Source of the DNA: Buddleja alternifolia
Lineage: Eukaryota > Streptophyta > Magnoliopsida > Lamiales > Scrophulariaceae
Assembly (NCBI GenBank): GCA_019426215.1
Contig: CM033394.1
Coordinates: 20,604,195 to 20,668,194 of the forward strand
DNA length: 64,000 bases
Direction: 5' to 3'
Shown here: positions 9,771 through 21,797 of the stretch, one piece after another
Numbering within the stretch: the stretch's first letter is position 1
How the letters are laid out: each line of letters starts with the position of its first letter
The notes under the pieces: model-generated
Told to the model about the DNA's origin: nothing
Database searches by the model: none
Seen by the model: only the letters and a program-made list of their open reading frames with translations
Translations under genes and position numbers: made by a program

Positions 9771-10976
9771 TGTTGGTTGTGTTTGATCAGGTTCAGTGTG
9801 TGTTTCTTGAACAGTCGTCTCCCTAGGTGTTTCATCTTGCTCATTTAGAACAATCTTTCTACCTGCACCACCTTCTTAATAAAATTCCTCTTCAAGAAGT
9901 GCAACAATGATCCTTTGATCATCTTACATGTAGAATAGGTATCCCATTGAATCCTCTAGGAAACCGATGAAACGTCCTTTAAGGGACCTTGATTCCAATT
10001 TCTCTACCTTCGTATTATTGATGTAGGCAAGGCATCCCCAAACCCTAAGATACTTATGGTTTGGTTTCCTATTTCTCCATATCTCATATGGAGTCTTAGG
10101 AACGGACTTGGAAGGACATATGTTCAAGATATGAACAGCCATAAGGAGTGCATGCCCCCACAAGAAAATGGGTAAATCAGTGTAGCTGAGCATGGATCGA
10201 ACCATATCTAATAGCGTTCGATTCCTTCGCTCTGCCACCCCCATTTAATTGTGGAGTTGTTGGTGGTGTGAGTTGTAATATTATCCCATGTTCCTTTAGG
10301 AACTGATCAAACTCATCACTCATATAGTCATCTCCACGATCCGATCGTAGTGTCTTTATATTATGACCAGTTTGTTTTTCAACTATAGCCTTAAATTCTT
10401 TGAACTTATCAAATGATTCAGACTTAAGTTTCATTAGATACACTATACCATATCTTGAATGGTCATCAGTGAAAGTAATGAAATAGTGAAAACCTCCACG
10501 AACCATTTCTCCAAATGGTCCGTAAACATCCGTATGCACAAGTTCTATACTTCAGTGGCTCTTTCAAAAGTTTCGGTGAAGGGAGATCTAACCATTTTGC
10601 CTTTGGGGCAAGATTCACAAGTTGGATAGGGACCCAATCCCAATGGTTCAATTACACCATATTTCTCCATTTTGTGTATCTTTCGCTCACCAGCATGGTC
10701 TAGTCTTAGATGCCACTTTAATCTTAGGTTAGCACTTTTCCTACCACGCTTCTTTGAGATAACATTTGCAACACATTCATTTTGCATATTTAAACAATAG
10801 AGGCCACTGACAAAAGTAGCAGTGCCAATAATATTATGAAATAAAATGCTACAAGTACTGTCCGTGAAATTAATTAAAAACATAGTTGTTCCTAAATAAC
10901 ATAGGAATAGATATAATGTTCTTAAGCCCATTGAGCAAACTAAAACATCCTCAAAAATTAAAGCATGTCTAGATGA
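9771..10976 (-). pseudogene. pol: Copia-1 GAG-pre-integrase and integrase, frameshifted
   Basis: Frame 10931-10545 gives the HHCC finger (WHLRLDHAGERKIH ... PTCESCPKGKM). Frame 10539-10177 gives the integrase core with the first Asp (HTDVYGPFG) and second Asp (LRSDRGDDY). A one-base slip in a G-run near 10244 moves the Glu-bearing part ([12 protein letters not shown]) into frame 10244-9924, which then ends in a premature stop after the C-terminal SLKGRFIGF block. From 9923 to about 9775 lies the degraded acidic linker to RT. Confidence 0.82.
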
Positions 10977-12000
10977 TCAACATAAAGAAGTTGATCCAAT
11001 GCAACAAGCTGCGACACTCTGCCAGCTGCCTACACTGATCAGCACCTCTCCATGATCCAGCTTTCTACTTCGCTGCAGATCATGATTCATTACACAAACG
11101 TGAGCACTAGCTCCAGAATCAAGTATCCACGAAGTGGAAAATACAGTTATAGAATAATTGGTTTCCAAAACAAATAGTTCCATACCTGGTGCACCTTTGC
11201 CAAAGTTTGGACACTCCCTTCTCCAGTGGCCTAGCTCACCGCAGTGAAGGCACCTATCCATTTCCTTTGGTCCTTTGCTTTTCATCACTTTATGAGTTTA
11301 ACCATTTCCTTTGTCTATCTTAGTATGTGGACCCGGAGTGCTATGAGCTTTCTTAGTCTTCTTCTTCTTGTTTTTTTAGGCTTAAAAGTGATGACCAAGG
11401 CCGCCTCTTTTCCCTTTGGCTTCATTTGAGATTGAGCAGTATTCAGCTTGTTCATCAACCCAACTAAATTGCACCCTATCTCATTACAGTTGAAGTTCAC
11501 CATGAATTAGGAAAAGGAGTCTGGAAATGACTACAAGATTAGGGCAGTTTGAAGTCGCGGGTCCATGTTGAAGTCGAGGGACTCTAACCTCTCAATTTTA
11601 CATGGTCCCCAACCTTTTCACCTTCCTTCATCTTGGCTCCAAAGAGCTCTTTCGATATCTCATACCGAACAGTGCGACAGTGATCACCATAGAGCTCCAC
11701 CAGGTGTGCCAAAATATCTCTCTCTGAGACCATTTTGGCATGGGACCTCTACAACTCATTCGTCATTGAGCCCAGCATGTACCCACGAACCCAGACATCG
11801 TCTTTGACCCATTTCTCAAGATCCGTAACTTCCTCCCGATAAGTACTCGTCCTTGTGGGCGCGGCTGGGATATCAGTATCCAATACATACCCCAGTGACT
11901 CCATGTTGAGGACTATCCTCAAGTTGCGGAGCCAATCCACATAGTTAGGACAAGTTAAAGTGTTCTTTTGAAGTAGTATAGATAATGGGTTGATAGTCAT
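10977..12000 (-). pseudogene. gag-pol: Copia-1 gag and protease
   Basis: Gag starts at ATG 12000 (MTINPLSILLQKNTLTCPNY, the 'LTGPNY..W' gag start of this lineage). The open frame ends at 11749; gag continues through broken frames to about 11315. Frame 11288-10977 has an intact CCHC knuckle (C-LH-C-GELG-H-WRRE-C) and the protease D-S-G (ILDSGASAHV). The frame closes after GSTSLC, short of the usual join to the pre-integrase region. Confidence 0.82.
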
Positions 12001-13770
12001 GGTGAGAGAGATAATAAAAAAATAACTGCATAAAAGTAAAAAGACTTATTAGTTTTCATGTAATTGTTGTTCCAAATTAATTTTGAGGGCTTTGAAAATA
12101 AATTTGGCTCCCACTACATTTTTCAAAAATCCACACTCCCACTGTGGAATTCGAAAGTCATCGTTAGAAGGCTTCGTAGTGGTAATTGAGTTTTTTAACT
12201 AGATTAATAGGTTGCAACCTTTTGCTGGTATTTGGCCTAATTAATCCATTAAAGTGATGTCCAACATCAACCCATCAAATGGATGATTCAGTGTGTTTGT
12301 CCATTATTAATCAAATCTCAATCTACTATCGAAAATATTGATTTATGAATAATTTAAGTTCAACCCACTGACTTTCTATCAGTCTAACAATTGAATTTCA
12401 CCTTGCAACCTTTTGCTGGTATTTGGGGCAAAATTTGTTCTCGACCAACGACATTACATGAACTTAGGAAAAATATAAAGTATACTTCAATATATAACTC
12501 CCATTGCTTAGGGACGTTATTATATATTAAGTATCAATTTAATTTCTCCTAAGTTCAGTAGAGGACAGGATACCTAGTACCTTTTACTAACTTAATATAT
12601 TATATGTGGGAGAATTTGAGTTATTAATAAGGTCTCACTTTGCATATTAATCCATTTCACATCATATATATAAACATGGAGCAATAAATGGCAATCCTAG
12701 AAAGCTAACAACACATGATTCATGGACTATTTTACCTAGATTGAAACAAGCCAATGTTTCAATCAAAAAAATAAAAAAAAACTATACTAAACCTTTCAAA
12801 GCTCCTTCTTGAATCTCCTCAGCTCGACTTGAATTTCTCCATTGGGCCTATTTCTATTTCTAACTATTACATTTTATCATAAGCCACCTATACAAAATTT
12901 ATCTTAAAAAAAAAATACGCTCAAAATGGCATTTACAACCCATAAAAAGAAATACAATTAAATCGAGCCTAAGTCCATGTATCGCGTCTCCCATCACATA
13001 ACATGTCAAACATGATATCACATAATACACGAAAAACATATATGTTAATTTCTAATTAAATTCCAAATTTAATATTAATCTTTTATTAAAAACCAATTCT
13101 AATATAAAATTAATTTCTAAGCCCATACAATTAATTTCACAATGGAACTAATCCAATTTAATTCAAAGTCTAACTTTAATTAACATTAGATTAGTTGGGA
13201 ATTAAATAACCTTATTAAATAATTACTATTATTTATTTTGCATTAAAATCTAATTTTAACCAAAACTAAATAATATATATACATTTAATAATTGACCCGG
13301 CTCGACCCAACGGTGATCCGGGTCGGGTTGTCCTTAACCCGTGTGTAAAAACACACGGGTGGGCTCGCACCATGCGGCCCAATCACCCGATAGCCCAGCT
13401 TCCGGGTGATTGTGCTCGCACAGCACGAGCCTAATTTTTGGCAGGATGGGCCACATCTCTCTCGGCAGCAGCCGAGAAAAGTGGGCTCGCACAGCGAACC
13501 CATCGTGACTGTCGTAGCCATGTCACCCCTCCGGTGACGGGTAGCCTGCTAAATATTTGGGTTTTTATTTTTCATCACATAATTTACATAAAATCCAATT
13601 TTAATTAAATTATAACGAACGAAAAATAAACAAAATCCTCAAGAACATGAAAAACGTGAAATCTACATATTAATCATGCATCGAAAAAATACTTTAAAAC
13701 ATGCTTCTACAACACATAATTACACATAAATTACATACGCCAAACCCCATGGATTTGGCTCTGATACCAC
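12001..13770 (-). other. Copia-1 long leader with primer site and GC-rich island
   Basis: About 1.77 kb without a gene. Minus strand GTGGTATCAGAGCCAAA (13770 to 13754) is the tRNA-Met primer site. A GC-rich island at about 13295-13530 stands out from the AT-rich surroundings and holds a perfect hairpin (13337-13360). Nearer gag, two copies of 'ccaaataccagcaaaaggtt' (minus strand, near 12239-12214 and 12432-12404) precede a block conserved in Copia-2, -5 and -6. The 78-codon frame over the island (13521-13285) is judged non-coding. Confidence 0.75.
13337..13360. other. Perfect hairpin in Copia-1 leader
   Basis: ACCCGTGTGT (13337-13346) and its exact complement ACACACGGGT (13351-13360) with a 4-base loop. 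The same hairpin is kept in the Copia-2 leader at 17743-17766. Confidence 0.7.
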
Positions 13771-15426
13771 TGTTGAGGAAAAATCACCAAACACAGCAGG
13801 AAACGGAATTTAAGATTTTTTATGGTTTTTCCCCATAACCGTATCAATCCCGGGGTTAATTCACACGTATGTACGGTAGGAATTTAACATAATTACCCAT
13901 TGTGGCGAAGTGGTTGACAAATCTCACAAATTTGACTTCTTTAATTCTTCGCGAAAAATCTCCGGCTGAAAGATATTTGATCCAAGCAGTTTAAGTGTAC
14001 TGCCTCTAAACCATCTCGCTGGAATAACTTGATGAAAAAAAACTTCCTCCTTCTTCTACAGTGGGCGACGGCTAGTAGAGAGAAAGGGGAGAGGAATTTT
14101 TCTTGTGGTGTTTGTAATACAACTTATGATGTAGGCTTTTGACTAATGTGATATTTATATCACTTAAGTCATTGCTTTGGATTCAAACTAAGCCCATTAA
14201 TTACTCCTAGTGGCTGCCCCTTTTAGGGATTATTGTGCCACATGGTGTATTAATTTTGTGCTTACTTTACTCTATTAATTAATTAATTAAATTTATCTAA
14301 TTAATTAATTCAATTAAATAATAGATAACTCATTTAATTAATTTTATTTCTCCAAGAAATATTATTAATTAAATCATAAATAAATTAACTTATTTCTTCA
14401 AATAATTAATTCTATTTATTTAATTTTAAGTATTCAATACTTAAAATCCTTCCACAAGAAATATTCCATTTTTCATCAAAATTTTCCTTTTTAAGCGTGA
14501 CTCTTTAAGTAAATCTATATTTAGCAATGGGAGGATTTTATTGAATATAGGTCCCACCTAGCCGGTCAAGTGGTCCATATTTGAACCTAAATAAGATGAA
14601 ATGATTAGATCATTATTAACCTTTCCTTTGTAAATACAGCGTGAATATAAATTCTTTGTTTCTTTATCCCAATCAAGTGAGAGCCATGGTTTTTAGTCAA
14701 ACTCACTAACTTGATACTATGCTTTATTTATAACAAGTTCAGATCATTTAATGCTTTGGCCAAGGACTTTAGGATCTAGATTACTTATAAATGCATAGGA
14801 TAATTCCTCATTCACTTACGAGGGAACGAATCCCTTCTTGGATATCAGTTAAGACTACTACTTGCCCATTAGATTGCAGTTCGAGGTTGACCCCACCCAA
14901 GGGTGAATTGGGCCTAACTAATCTAATGATGAACCTAATGTCACAAGCACATCTTCAACTCGACTCCTCAAGTCTAAAGTTCAGACACACTTATTACAAT
15001 TAATCAATTCTGTCATTGACTGTCAAAGAGTGAAAACCCATGTGACAGAATCGATGCTAGTCATGTCTGAGTGCCACTATCTCCATCAGTGCACCTATGA
15101 TATGAATCCTTCATTACTTCCTAGTGATTGACAGGCACCTTTCTCGTCACAGATTCATATCATACAAGTCTTCATTATTTCCAACGCCCAATTGGAAATC
15201 ATTGACTTGCAGACTATTTTAGTACACAAGTATCAAACCCCTCTAGTGCCTTAGAGAGTTTACTCTTGTGTTCATGGACTTATAGTTGATTTACAATAAA
15301 TAAATGCCAATTCGAAAGTAAACAACTAATTGCCTTTTTATTGATAGAAAGATATACAATTACAAATTAATAATGTCCTTACATTTACTAATCCAATAGT
15401 GGCATTTGAGGACATTAACCCTAACA
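13771..15426 (-). repeat. Copia-1 5' LTR
   Basis: It opens TGTTGAGG and closes CCCTAACA on the plus strand, 1656 bp, with a primer site abutting its left end. The outer end (minus strand TGTTAGGGTTAATGTCCTCA) resembles the LTR starts of Copia-4 and Copia-5. AT-rich stretches lie at 14270-14420. No gene. Confidence 0.85.
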
Positions 15427-15627
15427 TCACTTCACACCATAAATAATAAGACACATGACTAATCTAGCCTCCATATAACATGCCTTAAGGATCCTGCTGC
15501 CAAAAGTTTTGCCTACGTAGAAAACTCTTAAGGAGTTGGAGGCATTACGACTCTAAGTTAGTTATAGGCTTACAAAACCTACATGTAGCCGTTCTATATA
15601 AAAATTTGCTAGATATAAAAAAATCAC
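15427..15627. other. Unassigned 200-bp spacer between Copia-1 LTR and Copia-2 gag
   Basis: This sequence matches neither the LTR on its left nor the gag copy on its right, and no reading frame is visible. At 15628 similarity to Copia-1 gag begins abruptly with a short duplicated 'aaggcacc'. It could be filler DNA at a rearrangement joint. Confidence 0.4.
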
Positions 15628-16403
15628 CGCATTGAAGGCACCACAGTTAAGGCACCTATCCGTTTCCTTTGGTCCTTTGCTCTTCATCACTTTATGAGTT
15701 TAACCCTTTCCTTTGTCTATCTTAGTATGTGGACCCGGAGTGCTATTAGCTTTCTTAGTCTTCTTCTTCTTGTTGTTCTTAGGCTTAGAAGTGATGACCA
15801 AGGCAACCTCTTTTCCCTTTGGCTTCATTTGAGATTGAGCAGTATTCAGCTTGTTCATCAACCCAACTAAATTGCACTCTATCTCATTAGAGTTGAAGTT
15901 CACCATGAATTGGGAAAAGGAGTCTGGAAATGACTACAAGATTAGGGCAGTTTGAAGTTGCGGGTCAATGTTGAAGTCGAGGGACTCTAACCTCTCGATT
16001 TTACATGGTCCCCAACCTTGTCACCTTCCTTCATCTTGGCTCCAAAGAGCTCTTTCGATATCTCATACCGAGCAGTGCGACTGTGATCACCATAGAGCTC
16101 CACCAGGTGTACTAAAATATCTCTCTCTGAGACCATTTTGTCATGGGACCTCTACAACTCATTTGTCATTCAGCCCAGCATGTACCCACGAACCCGGACG
16201 TCGTCTTTGACCCATTTCTCGTGAGTTGTAACTTCCTTCCCATAAGCACGCGTCCTTGTGGGCGCGGCTGGGATATCAGTATCCAATACATACCCCAGTG
16301 ACTCCATGGTGAGGACTATCCTCAAGTTGCGGAGCCAATCCACATAGTTAGGACAAGTCAAAGTGTTCTTTTCAAGTAGTATAGATAATGGGTTGATAGT
16401 CAT
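15628..16403 (-). pseudogene. gag: Copia-2 gag N-terminal part
   Basis: A second copy of the Copia-1 gag start, similar throughout by eye. ATG 16403 opens MTINPLSILLEKNTLTCPNY; the frame closes near 16170. Frame 15906-15700 carries the middle (LVGLMNKLNTAQSQMKPKGK). It stops at the zinc-knuckle region at 15628; no protease or pol follows, only the unassigned spacer. The copy is the same subfamily as Copia-1 but a separate insertion or a rearranged duplicate. Confidence 0.8.
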
Positions 16404-17966
16404 GGTGAGAGAGATAATAAGAAAATAACTGCATAAAAGTAAAAAGACTTATTAGTTTTCATGTAATTGTTGTTACAAATTATATTTGAGGGCTTTGAAA
16501 ATAAATTTGGCTCCCACTACATTTTTCAAAAATCCACACTCCCACTGTGGAATTCGGAAGTCATCGTTGGAAGGCTTCGTAGTGGTAATTGAGTTCTTTA
16601 ACTAGATTAATAGGTTGCAACCTTTTGCTTGTATTTGGCCTAATTAATCCATTAAAGTGATGTCCAACATCAACCCATCAAATGGATGATTCAATGTGTT
16701 TGTCCATTATTCATCAAATCTCAATCTACTATCGATAATATTGATTTATGAATAATTTAAGTTCAACCCACTAACTTTCTATCAGTCTAACAATTCAATT
16801 TTACCTTGCAACATTTTGCTAGTATTTGGGGCAAAATTTGTTCTCGACCAACGACATTACATGCACTTAGGAAAAATATAAAGTATACTTCAATATATAA
16901 CTCCCATTGCTTAGGGACGTTATTATATATTAAGTATCAATTTAATTTCTCCTAAGTTCAGTAGAGGACAGGATACCTAGTTCCTTTTACTAACTTAATA
17001 TATTATATGTGGGAGAATTTGAGTTATTAATTAGGTCTCACTTTGCATATTAATCCATTTCACATCATACATATAAACATGGATCAATAAATGGCAATCC
17101 TAGAAAGCTAACAACACATGATTCATGGACTATTTTTCCTAGATTGAAACCAGCCAATGTTTCAATCAAAAAAATAAAAAGAAACTATACTAAACCTTTC
17201 AAAGCTCCTTCTTGAATCTCCTCGGCTCGACCTGAATTTCTCCATTGGGCTTATTTCTATTTCTAACTATTACATTTTATCATAAGCCACCTATACAAAA
17301 TTTATCTAGAAAAAAAATAAAAATACGCTCAAAATGGCATTTACAACCCATAAAAAGAAATACAAATTAAATCGAGCCTAAGTCCATGAATCACGTCTCC
17401 CATCACATAACATGTCAAACATGATATCACATAATACACGAAAAACATATATGTTAATTTCTAATTAAATTCCAAATTTAATATTAATCTTTTATTAAAA
17501 TCCAATTCTAATATAAAATTAATTTCTAAGCCCATAAAATTAATTTCACAATGGAACTAATCCAATTTAATTCAAAGTCTAACTTTAATTAACATTAGAT
17601 TAGATGGAAATTAAATAACCTTATTAAATAATTACTATTTATTTTGCATTAAAATCTAATTTTAACCAAAACTAAATAATATATATACATTTAATAATTG
17701 ACCCGGCTCGACCCATCGGTGACCCGGGTCGGGTTATCCCAAACCCGTGTGTAAAAACACACGGGTGGGCTCGCGCCATGCGGCCCAATCACCTGACAAC
17801 CCAGCTGCCAGGTGATTGTGTTCGCACAGCACGAGCCCAATTTTTGGCAGGATGGGCTGCATCTCTCTCGGGAGTAGCCGAGAAAAGTGGGCTCGCACAG
17901 CGAACCCATCGTGACTGTCGCTGCCACGTCACCCCTTCGACGACGGATTGCCTGCTGAAAATTTGG
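16404..17966 (-). other. Copia-2 leader, 5' end missing
   Basis: It tracks the Copia-1 leader from 12001 to about 13545 with few differences, including the GC island (about 17700-17940), the perfect hairpin 17743-17766 and the repeated leader motif near 16618 and 16806. The last roughly 230 bases before the primer site and the LTR are absent; the sequence changes instead to integrase coding sequence. Confidence 0.75.
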
Positions 17967-18639
17967 GTTAACTTGTTTGGTAGGTAAAAGAGGTATCCCA
18001 TGGAGTCAGTGGGAAAACCTATGAATCCACCTTTAAGGGATCTTTCCTCTAGTATCTCTACCTTAGTCTTCTTAACATACGTGGGGAAAACCCATGTTCT
18101 TATGTACTTAAGATTAGGTTTCCTTCCACACCACAACTCATATGGTGTTTCAGAAACAGATTTCGAGGGACACTTATTCAATATATGTACAGCTGTAAGC
18201 AAAGCATGCCCCCACAAGAAAATTGGCAAATCGGTGTAGTTAAGCATAGACCTCGTCATATCCAATAGGGTACGATTTCTGTGTTCAGCTACTCCATTTA
18301 ATTGTGCGGTTGCTGGAGGAGTAAGTTGTAACACTATGCCGTGTTCTTTTAAGAATTCATCAAACTCAGTACTCATGTATTCGCCACCACGATCTGATCG
18401 TAGTGCCTTAATACTGTGCCCGGTTTGTTTTTCAATCATAGTCTTAAACTTCTTGAACCATTTAAGAGCTTCAGACTTATGTTTCATTAAGTACACGAGT
18501 CCATACCTACTATGATCGTCAGTGAAAGTAATAAAGTACTGAAAACCTCCGTAGGCCTTATCCTTGAAGGGCCCACATACATCTGTATGAACTAAACCCA
18601 AAACTTCCTTGGATCTTTCAAAATGTCCAGTTAAGGGTG
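17967..18639 (-). pseudogene. pol: Copia-3 integrase fragment
   Basis: A clean integrase frame reads through from about 18639 to 17967. The first Asp (HTDVCGPF), second Asp ([11 protein letters not shown]) and Glu ([10 protein letters not shown]) are all present, and the C-terminal block (SLKGGFIGF ... MGYLFYL) is intact. The frame has a false start in the flanking LTR-like DNA and runs on into the Copia-2 leader, so the open frame of 299 codons (18688-17789) is chimeric. Upstream gag and downstream RT of this copy are missing. It differs from Copia-1 integrase at many residues, so it comes from another copy. Confidence 0.82.
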
Positions 18640-19605
18640 TGTTGGAATCAGTGGAGCTCCCGGGGACGCTGACGCAGTGGAAAAACATGGATTTGAATAA
18701 AAATCCGACATCCCTGAATTAGGGCTAGGTAGACATGGTACCATCGGATTCAAAAACTAACTAAAAGTGAGTTTTCTCGTATTTACCTCTTGAAGAACTT
18801 AAAATAGCAACATCTTTTTAAGCAACTACCTGCTACACCTCTCCAGATGGATTTGCTCTAGCGCCCCAAGTGTTGTGCCTCTCAGTTTATCAACACCTTA
18901 GCTCGTACCCTCGATTATCTCCACCAATGCTAGCAAAGAGAATATCGAATTTTGGCTTATGAGAAAAAGGATAGGAATGTATTTTTGGTGTTCTTCATAC
19001 TCAACACATGATTTGGAAGAAATAAATGTGAAAGAGGTAGAAGAGAAAAGATGGAGAGAAAGAATTTTCAAAATCTAAATTGTGTAGAATGAATTGCATT
19101 AACTTGTTAATAAAATATCAATACACATATATATAGAGTGAGAGTCCATAATCATTGAAACTCACACACACACATATACATGCCGCATATAGGGCGTGTA
19201 TAAATATTCCATATATATATATATGTCTTTTATATTAAGTTTCCTTCCATCTTAATTCTCTTCCTTAGTTATTTAGATCCACAAATTAACAAACAAGATC
19301 TTTCTATATACTTGTGATCCTTTCCAAATATATAAGATCTATCCAAATAAGATATTTTCATATAATTAGTTAACTAACTAATTAAATTGATATTACCATA
19401 TCCACAATATCTATCCTAATATATTTATAAGATCTTTCCATATCAACTAGTCATCTAATTAATCAGAATAGATCATGCCAAATATATATTAAAAGATATA
19501 TATTAAAAATATATATATATATATATACATAGACTTAGTGAACAAGATAAAATCCTACACCAAATTCATATACATACATGCCTAACGTGTATTAATATGT
19601 AATAT
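18640..19605. mobile_element. LTR-like fragment interrupting Copia-3
   Basis: The integrase frame ends abruptly at TGTTGGAATC (18640), a typical LTR terminus, with gggtg before it as a possible target duplication. The following 966 bp are non-coding and AT-rich, with AT dinucleotide runs near 19205 and 19510. Copia-4 begins at 19606, so the remaining part would lie beyond the right edge. It resembles no other LTR in the window. Identity and orientation are uncertain. Confidence 0.45.
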
Positions 19606-21319
19606 TGTTAGGATTATGCCTCCATGCCATAGGGAAATTAGATTAAATAGGGCATTTACCTTTATGTTGTACAAACTCTTATTCGTTAATAAAGGCATTT
19701 TTTTTCATATCAATCTTGATGGCATTAATATAAGTATTGAACAAATAAATCTTGACTAATCAAGATGGAGCTTCTACTCCTCAATGGTTAGAGGAGAAGA
19801 ACACTAGAAGTATCAATTCCTTGTTTACTTAAACTAGAGTTTGCATGTCGAGGAGTTTTAATTGGGCTTTAAGACCAGACTTATATGATGCAAGCTTTGA
19901 CAAGGAGTGTCAGTCGTTCAGTTTGGAAGGTGAGAGCTTGGTCATAAATATATCAATGGAATTGATATATTCAAACACGGCTCGCCGTAATTCAATCACA
20001 TGGGTAATTACTTTTTGACTGTCAATGATTGAATTACTGGTCACGATAGTGTGCGTGAGCCTTAGACCTGAGGATTCACGAAAATTGGACTTGTGACACT
20101 GAGCGAGTTATTAGAGTAGTTAGATCCATATCACCCTTTGGTGGGATCAACCTCGAAGTGCGGTTCATAAGGACAAGTGGCAATTGTTCGGTGATTACCA
20201 ATAGGGGATTCATTGTCTCGGGTAGTAACGAGTTAACGTCCTATACGATCGCAAGTAAATGACATTGTAAGTCTTTGGCCAAAGCAGGAGAACTAACACA
20301 TGTATAGTACATAAGGTTAATTCAGTAATTTCATCTTACTATGATTCATAAAGCACAGCATCAAGTCCTGTGAGTTTGACATAATTCATGCCTCTCACTC
20401 GATTGGGATTTTATAGTGAAGGGCCTATACTCACATGGTGTCTATGACCTAAAGGTTCGTATTGATCTATTCATTTCAATTGGGTTTCTATGTGAGTCCA
20501 CATGACTGGCTAAGTGACACTCATATTGGTTTCCTCCCAATGCCAATTGAAACGAACCTAGAAGTTTGCGCTTCAAAAGACTTGAGCGAAGAAAATTATT
20601 TTTTTCTCAAATATATAAAATAGGTAATTTGCTAATTGATGAGCAAATTAACTTATTTGATTAATTTGATTAATGGAAACAAATTAATAATAAATAATTA
20701 GATGTATTTATTATGAACGCATTACTTTATTTGATTAATTAGATTAATGAAAATAAATTAATTATAATAAATACATAGACTTATTTATTATACTCATCAT
20801 TTTATTAAATAATTACATTATTTAATTTAGATGATTATTAACTAGTATTATATTTTTATTGGATTAAAATATGTTGGACCTAATTAATAATTGGACTAAG
20901 TTGAAAGTCAACTTAGCCCAACAAGGATGATAGAAACGTGTGAGGCGTGTGTATTAGGAGTTGGATGGGCTCAAGGAATTAGTTAATTTCAAGTCCATCA
21001 CTCCTTATAAATACCTAACTCACTGGAGAAAAATCTCTCTCCTCCCCTTACAGTAGCCGTCGCCCCTAGCGGTGCACAAGGTGGTGGATTTTTCTTCAAG
21101 CTTATTCTTGCGTGATATCTAGAGGAAGTAGTTTACCAATTATAGCTATCCAGAAGATCAAGTTTTTGAATCAAATCAAAAGGTTAGTGAAAAGATGAAA
21201 TTAAATTTCATCTTACTAATTTTCGAAATTATGAAAATCGTTAAAACCCAAAAGTGATCCGATTGTAAATCCGAATATGTATTTACGTTTCCCCTGTGCA
21301 TGAACTAGGATTCACAACA
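19606..21319 (+). repeat. Copia-4 LTR1 (5' LTR)
   Basis: It opens TGTTAGGATTATGCC and closes GATTCACAACA, followed at once by the primer site. 1714 bp. A TATA box lies at 21006-21013 with a purine-rich, presumably transcribed tail behind it. A block at about 20096-20240 recurs in the LTRs of Copia-5 and Copia-6. Confidence 0.87.
21006..21013 (+). promoter_or_regulatory. TATA box of Copia-4 LTR1
   Basis: TATAAATA, about 310 bp before the LTR end, in a context (ccttataaatacctaac) repeated in LTR3 near 56057. Confidence 0.65.
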
Positions 21320-21797
21320 GTGGTATCAGAGCCAACTTTATGGCTTTTAATGATTTTGGATATGAATATGTTGGATATTATGTTTATAATGAAAAATATG
21401 ATTAGATTATGATTTTTCATGGGTAGATTTATTTTTTTGAAAGTTAAATCTGAACCGTAATTTGATTGCATAATTTATGTTTTGAATATAAATCAAAAAA
21501 AAATTGTTAGATATGAATTTATGAGTGAACATGAATATGTAGTTTGAATGTTCTTTGAATTTCGGCTCTGAAAACTCAAGACGGCGCAACCTAACGGGCG
21601 GCACATGCCGCGCAACATGGCACCTGCTGGGCAGGCCGTCGTGTGGCCCTCAAGGGCCACACAGAAGATGCTGTGCGTGAGTAATCTGCGACCCGTATGT
21701 TTTATTTTTTTTTTAAATTATTAAATCGAGTTTAACCCGGCACGATCTTGACCCATGGGTTTGACCCACGGGTTAACCCATAGATAGACCTATGGGT
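21320..21797 (+). other. Copia-4 primer site and leader stub
   Basis: GTGGTATCAGAGCCAAC at 21320 is the tRNA-Met primer site. Roughly 470 bp of leader follow, ending in GC-rich inverted repeats (cccatgggtttgacccacgggttaaccc near 21752-21780). The leader is joined directly to integrase coding sequence near 21797; gag, protease and most of integrase are deleted. Confidence 0.75.

Larger units (their letters stand above)
8618..15426 (-). mobile_element. Copia-1: long-leader Ty1/copia element, 5' part to mid reverse transcriptase
   Basis: On the minus strand: 5' LTR (15426 to 13771), primer site, 1.77-kb leader, gag, protease, integrase, and reverse transcriptase cut at 8618 by Sire-B. The RNase H end and 3' LTR are outside the window. 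The 5 bp after the LTR are tcact, whose partner cannot be seen. All coding domains are recognisable but broken. Confidence 0.87.

Noticed and set aside
13285..13521. Open frame with several Cys over the GC-rich leader island (also 17691-17927)
   Set aside because: It lies in a leader with hairpins; no initiation context or homology is seen, and the two copies differ in ways that look unselected.
17789..18688. A 299-codon open frame that could pass for a host gene
   Set aside because: Its core is copia integrase with D, D and E motifs; both ends are read from unrelated flanking sequence.
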